DNA of 64,000 bases, taken from the NCBI GenBank assembly GCA_963853835.1, contig OY970822.1, positions 45,310,404-45,374,403 of the forward strand, given 5' to 3'. The translations under genes and the position numbers were made by a program. Positions 57,481-64,000 of the stretch are shown here, piece after piece; positions within the stretch are counted from its first letter, which is position 1, and every line of letters starts with the position of its first letter. The stretch comes from Calendula officinalis (Eukaryota > Streptophyta > Magnoliopsida > Asterales > Asteraceae). The notes beneath the pieces are model-generated. The model made no database searches. It saw nothing but the letters and a program-made list of their open reading frames with translations, and was not told the origin of the DNA.

Positions 57481-58351
57481 TAATTTTGATTAGAATCATA
57501 GACATGTTTGAAATCGATACATTATGTAATAACATTTCGTGGGATTGAAATAGAAAGTTTTACGTAATTTTTTCACATAGTCTATTCTTAACATGTTTTA
57601 AACCTATCCTTGATACACAAAGTTTTTGAGTATCTAAATTGTCTGTGGGTGCTTGAATTTAGTGGGAGCTAGATTCAAGAGTTAATACCATTATGAATAT
57701 TTATCTATTTCATAGTTATTGAATAGAGAAACAAGAGTTGTTAAAATAAATATTCATAGATGTTTACAGAGTTTGCTAAACATTAGACGTGATCAAAAGA
57801 TTGAGATTACTTCATGGAGCCTAAGCATGAGTAATTTCGAGTAGATGTCCTCTGACCTGAGACGTTTTGGTTTGAGACACGATGACTTCTGATCTTTAGC
57901 ATTTATCTACCGTCACACCGTAAAAGGGTGATCATAAGGAACTTGACTAAGTCAGCGGAAGTCGTGGGCAAGATAATGCAAATGTCAAGATGGAATTTGC
58001 ACCTTCTTTAACTACAAGAGATATTTCATGGCCGCTCGACGATTAAGACTACTGAAATGCATGGCCGCGCTCGGAGAATGATTTGATCATTCGGTAATCC
58101 GTTACTACAGAAAGTCGAAATCAGAGTTGAGAAAATTCGAGTACATTGAACAAGATCCCTGCTCCATGCCTATTACTCAAATTAAGAAATATCATGATGC
58201 GAAAGGAAAATTTGTTAGTGTTATTCATTTTATGAATATTATCTCTGGATGTAAGAGTTCTTATGACCTGGTTATCCTAAATGTCTGGCTAGGGACCGCT
58301 TTAGGCCAACGATGATCAGAAAATGTTTCTTAACTTGCACAAGTGGGAGTC
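57481..58351 (+). other. 3' untranslated region of the inner copia
   Basis: No gene; a 62-codon open frame at 58127 has no recognisable features. It ends with GCACAAGTGGGAGTC, the purine tract next to the LTR, shared word for word with the gag-only element. Confidence 0.75.
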
Positions 58352-59044
58352 TGAAGGATTTATGTGCACATATAAGTACACGTGTCACCGTGTCCAATGT
58401 TATAAGACACTAAAGGGTCACACCACTACACACCCAATAATGGACAACCGAATAAAGTAAGTTGTGTGGAATAATTAACTAGTTAAGTTAATTATAGAGA
58501 AGAGAACAAATAATAATAAGTTAATTTATTATTTATGAGGATGGTTAAATATTAGGTTAAGTATTTAACGGACAGTTAATTAATATTTAATTTATTAACT
58601 AGTAAAAGTCCAAGGGTTTAAAGTGTTAATAGGAAGTTTAATTATGAGATTAATCATAATTAAACTCCAAGGACTAAACCGTAACATCTAGCCTTATAAA
58701 TAGAAGGCTTATGTGAGGGTTTTAGGTTACACATTACAATATACCAAAACCCTAATCCCTCCTCCCTCTTTCTCTCTTCGGCCGAAACCAAGAAACCCCA
58801 AGGGTTTCGGTTTGTGTTCGAGTTCGACGCAAGGCACACACACACACAAGTTCTTGGGTGATACTTTCTTGGTACAACGCGGTCTTGCAGCGTGTCCAGG
58901 TGGTACAGTAGAGGTGGATCACTTCTTTAGCTATCTAAAGGTAATGTTCATCATCTTCTCTTTCTCGTGATCTCATTGACTAGTAGAGATCTAGTAATGT
59001 GGTATTCAAGTTCCGCCATGTGAATACTACAAGGTTTTCCTACA
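58352..59044 (+). repeat. 3' LTR of the inner copia
   Basis: 693 bp copy of 51041-51736. The right end TTTTCCTACA is followed by the GAACA duplication and resumption of outer copia protease/gag sequence. Confidence 0.93.
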
Positions 59045-59589
59045 GAACAACCAAAACATATTTTAATAATAGGTTTGGTGAAAGAGAAGCATGACCTTTA
59101 TGAGAAATTGGAAGGCATTGACCATTCCCAAAAGTAACCGAGGCACTACCTGGTATCGAAGAGGCATTTGAGATATTTGAAGACGAAGATGTCATGTGAT
59201 CGGTGGCACCAGAGTCAACGAACCAATCGGGGCCGGAAGATGAAACATGGCATTGAGATAAAAAGGCAGAAGCTAATGCATCATCATTATGGTTCGCTTG
59301 AGAAGCATAAGACGGAATTTTAGGGCAAACAGATGCATAATCCCATTAGTACGACACAATTGGCAATGTGGTGGCCGACGACATAATCGGGGTTAACACT
59401 AGATTTTCCTTCAACAAGAGAGGTGGGGGGAACAGTAGACCCATCAACATGACAAAGAAGGTTTTGGTAAGATAAAATAGGAACCATCTGATTTTTCCAT
59501 AGTAAGTAGTTGGTGGATGATAGTTTAATAGTAAGCATGTGAACGAGAGTATTAAGAGGAATAGCTCCATCAGATGAAGAAGACGCCAT
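59045..59589 (-). pseudogene. Outer copia: gag N-terminus and protease remnant
   Basis: The Gag start MASSSSDGAIPLNTLVHMLT with LSSTNYLLWKNQMVPIL is readable from 59589. The middle of gag is missing, and from about 59230 the protease motif DWFVDSGATDHM follows in another frame. The zinc knuckle is therefore deleted. The 5' LTR and primer-binding site lie just to the right (59642-59794). Confidence 0.85.
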
Positions 59590-59653
59590 GGAGAAGGATG
59601 GAGTGATTAGGAAGAAAAAGATAAGGAGATAGCAACTGATTAGGCTGATACCA

Positions 59654-59794
59654 TATGTAATATTGATATTGGAATGTGTATCTTTACAAAGAGGAGATAC
59701 AACACTATAAATAGGTACAAGAAAGCAAGTGAAAAGCCTATCTATAAATGAGTAAATAATGACTAATAATTACCACTAATGAGGTTGATTAATA
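59654..59794 (-). repeat. 5' LTR of the outer copia (141 bp)
   Basis: Adjacent to the primer-binding site complement AGGCTGATACCA at 59642-59653. Outer flank TTGGA matches 39601-39605. Confidence 0.9.
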
Positions 59795-60654
59795 TTGGAT
59801 AAATGAATATTTCAATTTGACAATAATTTTGGGGCGTTTTAAAATAGAAATGTAGATGATAAAATTGGGATGAAAAGAGTATTAAACAACTAGTTATATC
59901 TAGGAAATGAGGTTGACTATTGAATGGGTTGAGCGAATCTAGTCAAAATTGACGCGCACTGCCCAGAGTTATCAACCAATTCTTGTTAAAATATCTCCAA
60001 ATTTGCTAAAAAAAAGTTAGGCCATTCCTAATAGTGGTGGAAACTGAGGTTGTCAGTTTACCTTCTAACCAACATTAAAATGACGTACCTATGCCAACAA
60101 TATCTCCTCCCTTTAATTTTTTGGGACCCACCACTATAAAATTCACACACAAAATACCCCTTTGCCCCCACCGCAGCATTTCTAGCATAATTCATAAATT
60201 AATTTTGAAAGAAGGCAACCAGCTTCTATATACATCTGAATTCTTAAATAATCATACACCAGGAGAGTTACGTTAGCCACAATCAATTAATATTGTACAA
60301 TAATGCAAATCATTAATTAAGTTCAGTTATCATCCCGAAATAATTAAGTTGACTAGTCCTGCTGATAAATTTCTGTAATTTACTTCTCATCCACCAGGAT
60401 TTATGATCCAAATTAATAACTAATTAAGGCTTAGTACATATTTAACAAACAGGTGAATTGCTCTTAAGATATGATCAGTAGTCTGAAGTAAGTATATTAT
60501 TTTTCTATTTAATGAAATACACAATAAAGCCTGAAAATTTGATACATGGTGCCTTGTTCAATATTTTATTCAATATCAACCTACAAGTTGAACCTTCAAC
60601 GAGAAATAAATAAGTAAATATGATGATAAACAACATTAATTATAGTGGCTCACA
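59795..60654. other. Spacer downstream of TCP gene 2
   Basis: AT-rich. No gene is supported; a 61-codon frame at 60091 has no features. The part nearest 60654 should be the 3' UTR of TCP gene 2. Confidence 0.45.
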
Positions 60655-62276
60655 TTACTGTCCTTGGTTTTGAGAATGGAAGTTTGAAAAATTGGAGGAT
60701 ATTATACCTGAGATTGGGTTCTCCACATTCATACTACTAGAAAATGGTGCAATTCGGTTGTTGGAGAAATTCTCGGAATCCCAACCTCCAAGAAAACCCA
60801 AGAATGTGTTTCTTGAATTTAACCAACCAGCTGGTGGTTCGGAAATAGTTTTGTTGTAATCAATGATGGAGCAATTTGTTGATGAATTAATGCTAGTAAT
60901 ATTCCCCAAATTATAAGTTTCAGTAGTTCTAACAGTATTTTCCAAATGAAGGTGTTTAAGAAAGTGGTAAGTGTTTGAATATTCAAGAGGATAACATGAT
61001 GATGGTTCTTCCATGTTATGTTTATCAAGATTAATTTTTGAAAATCCTAGTTGTGATTGGTTGAAATCCACACTAGGATCTGCTAACTGAAATAACGGTC
61101 TTGGTTTCTCAATATGCTTGATCATTGTTCTCTCTCTTGCTCTTGATTTTGCTTCGATTCTTGATTCCGTCGCTAACGGGTAACTTTCATTTGTCTTTCT
61201 TGAGCTCTCATCCTCGATCTCACTACAACCACAAAACGGGTTAAATTCATAAAATAATTACAAAATTTCATACATATTTTATCTAGTTCACTCAAAATTT
61301 ACTTTCACTCTATAATAATAATCAATTTTCAATTATATGAAATTTACATTATATTATAGGTTATGGTCACCTTGTATATAAATTTAGGTGTTCCAATTAT
61401 ATATATTTTATATATAAATTTAAATAATGTGACCTGGTAATCTATAATAGAAAGTAAATTTCACATGATTAAATACTTATAAAAGTTATTATTGAGTGAA
61501 AGTAAAGTTTGAGTAACATAAATAAAATACCTTTAACTTTGTTACTTTTCAATGAAATTAACCCAATTGTTTTAATACGACACCCAATGTGTCGAAAAAA
61601 GATTAAGCAAAAATCTACACTTTTATGTGGGCGAATATATTAAGAAAAATACGTACAATTGGCTAACTTGTTGAAGTGTTTGATCACCATGGAGCTCCAA
61701 ATTGTCATCTTTGTCAGCACCATCTGTGATCTCTATTACGGATTCGATTTCACAGGCAGACAGAGGTGATTCACACTCATTATTTTCTTTACTGACCGTT
61801 AGATTAGCATCATCCGATTGAAGGGTTTCCGCGACTTCTTCAATCGCCTTTTGGGACTTGGCAAACAACCACTCAATGGTTTTGCTAGCTTTATCAAACC
61901 CTAACATATCATTAAGATCAAAAAACTTTCTAGCCGTATGAACGGACAACCTCATTCTTCTGTCTCTAAGACCTTGTGCCGTGTGAATTTTGCTATGCCG
62001 GTCTTTCTTACCGGCACTCCTTTTCTTTCGTACACACTTGGGTTTCAAGCGGTTGTTTGTGGCGGTTGTGGTGGCGGAGATATGGTGGTGGTGGTGGTGG
62101 AGATTTGAGAGTATTGTGGTGGTGTCCATGTCATCAAGGAAAGGTGAAGGGAATTGCAAGAACAAAGGTGGTTGAATGTCTTCTTGTTGGCTTAAATTGA
62201 TGTTTCCATGATTTGTTAACTTGTTTGAAGTAAGTAACAAGTTCTCATTGTTTCTTGAAGAAAAAATATAATCCAT
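60655..62276 (-). CDS. CYC/TB1-class TCP transcription factor, gene 2 (TCP12/CYC3-like), two exons
   Basis: Exon 1 62276-61657 and exon 2 61222-60655, intron GTACGT...TTGTAG of 434 bp, together 395 aa plus stop. The TCP domain is at about residues 89-148: GKKDRHSKIHTAQGLRDRR, then ARKFFDLNDMLGF and KTIEWLFAKS. A short His run lies at about 60-65. The R domain follows the intron (EAKSRARERTMIKHIEK). The C-terminus carries PPAGWL and FLGGWD as in gene 1. TCP plus R places it in the CYC/TB1 class of growth repressors and symmetry regulators; the branch assignment (CYC3) is my reading. Splicing is inferred from phase and from the R domain being in frame. If the intron is retained, translation stops 14 codons in and leaves a 217-aa protein with TCP but no R domain. 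Confidence 0.92.
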
Positions 62277-62580
62277 AACGAGGGAGAGAGATGTGATTCT
62301 TGAGTTTTGCGTGAAGAGTTTGAATTAGTATTAGGGTGAGGATGATAGGTTTTTATTGCATGATATTGACACAAGGGGAGATGGTTAATTATCAATTGAT
62401 AATTTAATGTAGAAAAAAAAAAGTAATACTCGGTGGGCTAATGTTAGATTTAGTCCCTGAACTATTGACGGGTTTACTGTATTGACAATCTCTCTATTTT
62501 TATTGCATAAAACTCGCGTATTAGCAAGAAATATAACATATTTCAATGCCCTTTCAGAACAAAAACCAAATAGACACGGT
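62277..62580 (-). promoter_or_regulatory. Upstream region of TCP gene 2
   Basis: Only about 300 bp remain between the start codon and the apparent edge of a gypsy LTR. It presumably holds the 5' UTR. No TATA box or known binding site could be assigned with confidence. Confidence 0.35.
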
Positions 62581-63190
62581 TGATAAAAAGGTACTAATGA
62601 GGTGCCATGCATAACCGGAGCGATGCATGCAACCAATGAAGGAACGTTTCAATTCGAGGAGATGCGTCTCAACACATACGACGAAAAACCAAATAACGAC
62701 AAATACATAGGGATGTTAACCCTAGACGACGAAAGGAGAAGCAACGCAGATCCGGGTTTTAGGGGGGCACAAACCCCTAAAAGCATTTAATGCGTTCGGC
62801 GCCGAGAAAGAACTAAGGCATTACCCAGCGGATATAACGTCTGAACTTACCCAAATACCCAACGGACACTCCGGTACGGCGTGTCAAAGGAGGAAGCCGA
62901 TATCTTCCCGCTCCTCCCCCGGAACGTTTTCCCGCTCATTTGCTCAACTATATAAGAGCATACTTAGCAGTCGTTAGAGGTACGTCCAACTCGCATTCAA
63001 TGCTCTCAACTACTTATACTTATGCATTGAATATCAGATAGACCTTACGTCGATAAAATTCTAACTTGAGCGTCGGAGTGTTCTCACGAGGATCACCCTC
63101 GGGGAGCATTTAACGCAGAGTTTCGGTTGTTGACAGGTTTCAATCCGGAAGCTCCGTCGCAGCATCGTTCCGGAAGAATCGGTTACAACA
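62581..63190 (+). mobile_element. 5' LTR of a Tat-like Ty3/gypsy element
   Basis: The right end GGTTACAACA is fixed by the primer-binding site TGGCGCCATCCGTGGGAC beginning at 63193. The left end is a guess (TGATAAAAAGG at 62581) because the 3' LTR is outside. A TATA box TATATAAG lies at 62949-62956. Confidence 0.6.
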
Positions 63191-63192
63191 TT

Positions 63193-63210
63193 TGGCGCCA
63201 TCCGTGGGAC
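63193..63210 (+). other. Primer-binding site of the Tat-like element
   Basis: TGGCGCCATCCGTGGGAC, two bases after the LTR end. This type of site differs from the Met-tRNA site of the other elements in the window and is common in Tat-group gypsy elements. Confidence 0.8.
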
Positions 63211-63220
63211 CGTGAACAAA

Positions 63221-64000
63221 ATGGTCCTCGAATCAACTCCGGAGGGAGGAAATCGGACTCCCATACGAACGGCGGGTGATATAACCCCTCCTCTCACTAC
63301 ATCAACTGTAGTTAACACGACGCTATGTCCGCCCCCGTCCGGCTCCGGAAGAGATGAGCCTACGAGGGAAGAAATCGAAGAGTTTAGACTTTTTTGCAAA
63401 TTTAGAAAGATGCGAGACCAAGAGAAGAGCCGGCAGAGGCCCAGGGAAGGGATGAGCGGGGTAGGGAGAACTCTAACCTATTCAGGTGACGAGTCTTCTT
63501 CGGAAGAATCGGCAGAGGAAGTTTATAAAGAAGAAACCCCCCCCCTGTCCGGACCCGAAGTCAGGAACCCGCGGAAAGAAAGAAACCAGAAAGAGAGCGG
63601 AGGAGAGAACGAACTCCTGAAAGAAGGAGACGAGTATCGGAACGCAGGAGAGAGAAAACCCCGGAACAGAGAAGAGCAACAATCCGGGAAGGAAGAGTAG
63701 AACAATCCGAGGAGGAACCTACACGGCAGCATTCTGTGATATCTCGAAGCTTTCGATCGCCGTTCACAGACGACATTAATGAAACACCGATTCCTCCGGG
63801 TCTCAAGGGACCTCGAGTAAAGTCCTATGATGGGACCGGAGACCCAGACGACCATGTTGCAAGCTTTCGATGGGCCGTAAAAATGATACCCATGGACGAA
63901 AAGTTGTGGTGTCTATTTTTCACAGGAACCTTGGAAGGTTCGGCCCGATACTGGCTGTCCAGTCTGCCCCAAAGAAGCGTAGCTAGTTTCGAAGAACTTG
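63221..64000 (+). pseudogene. Tat-like gypsy gag, frameshifted and cut by window edge
   Basis: ATG at 63221 opens a frame with an acidic and basic N-terminal region (EEIEEFRLFCKFRKMR) that ends at 63700. The continuation of Gag is in another frame: Arg-rich (ERRRRVSERRREKT), then the retrotransposon gag domain start (VKSYDGTGDPDDHVASFRWA, then LFFTGTLEGSARYWLSSLP), open to the right edge. The most likely break is a run of nine C at 63537-63545, where a one-base length change would explain the shift. It may be a real mutation or a sequencing error. The rest of the element lies beyond the window. Confidence 0.85.

Larger units (their letters stand above)
51041..59044 (+). mobile_element. Inner Ty1/copia element, degenerate, nested in outer copia gag
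   Basis: 5' LTR 51041-51736 and 3' LTR 58352-59044, with exact target duplication GAACA (51036-51040, 59045-59049). Primer-binding site TGGTATCAGAGC is at 51738-51749 and purine tract AAGTGGGAGTC ends at 58351. Gag, protease, integrase, RT and RNase H follow in copia order on the plus strand, broken by several stops and frameshifts. It is opposite in orientation to its host element. The LTRs differ at roughly a dozen sites, including the length of a CA run near 51523-51540, so the insertion is moderately old. Confidence 0.94.
39606..59794 (-). mobile_element. Outer Ty1/copia element with non-canonical LTRs, split by two nested elements
   Basis: Minus-strand copia defined by two 141-bp LTRs (39606-39746 and 59654-59794), target duplication TTGGA (39601-39605, 59795-59799), primer-binding site TGGTATCAGCC immediately beside the right LTR and purine tract GCGGGGG beside the left. 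Without the two insertions (40894-49160 and 51041-59044) it is about 3.9 kb, short because gag is internally deleted. The LTRs begin TATTAATC and end TTACATA on the minus strand (TA...TA instead of TG...CA). The coding region is degenerate. Confidence 0.9.

Noticed and set aside
1..64000. CRISPR array or bacterial-type system
   Set aside because: No regularly spaced short repeats with unique spacers and no prokaryotic genes; all tandem arrays are plant minisatellites or transposon parts.

Overview
This window is nuclear DNA from a flowering plant, almost certainly a eudicot. It has spliced plant genes with GT-AG introns, AT-rich spacers and a dense load of plant-type transposable elements. 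The order or family cannot be proved from the sequence; an asterid origin is only a guess. I see no organellar or bacterial genes and no functional rRNA or tRNA gene.

Three host genes are well supported. (1) A complete nine-exon CHUP1-type gene (chloroplast positioning, actin-linked) lies at 9665-13284 on the + strand and encodes 979 aa. (2) A CYC/TB1-class TCP transcription factor gene lies at 21834-22922 on the - strand, with no intron in the coding region. (3) A second, clearly paralogous CYC/TB1-class TCP gene lies at 60655-62276 on the - strand, with one intron between the TCP and R domains. The two TCP genes form a dispersed tandem pair in the same orientation. About 38 kb of mostly transposon DNA separates them, and each has an LTR retrotransposon in its proximal upstream region.

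Layout. 1-3800: 3' part of an open-frame Ty1/copia element and its 3' LTR. 3801-9664: spacer with two Stowaway MITEs, a tRNA-derived SINE with a 17-bp target duplication and another SINE relic, leading into the CHUP1 promoter region. 9665-13284: CHUP1. 13891-14328: hAT-type MITE. 14698-15961: MULE with long TIRs and a GC-rich core. 16791-17870: internally deleted PIF/Harbinger element. 18353-19167: solo LTR. 19740-20415: degenerate tandem repeat. 21834-22922: TCP gene 1. 23536-27407: small non-autonomous LTR element whose two LTRs read as identical. 28864-29214: MITE fragments. 29215-38204: Ty3/gypsy chromovirus with an LTR-internal-LTR-partial internal structure and a hAT-type insertion in pol. 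38205-39605: repeats and transposon ends. 39606-59794: a copia element with 141-bp non-canonical LTRs, split by two nested elements. One is a gag-only element (40894-49160); the other is a degenerate copia (51041-59044) of the same lineage. 60655-62276: TCP gene 2. From about 62581 to the right edge: 5' LTR, primer-binding site and gag start of a Tat-like Ty3/gypsy element.

Exact target-site duplications could be read for ten insertions: SINE 17 bp, hAT MITE 8 bp, MULE 9 bp, Harbinger TAA, solo LTR 5 bp, non-autonomous LTR element 5 bp, hAT-type element in gypsy pol 8 bp, outer copia 5 bp, gag-only element 5 bp and inner copia 5 bp. These fix element ends and nesting order with good confidence. 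Copy number, insertion age and expression need searches or data outside this window.
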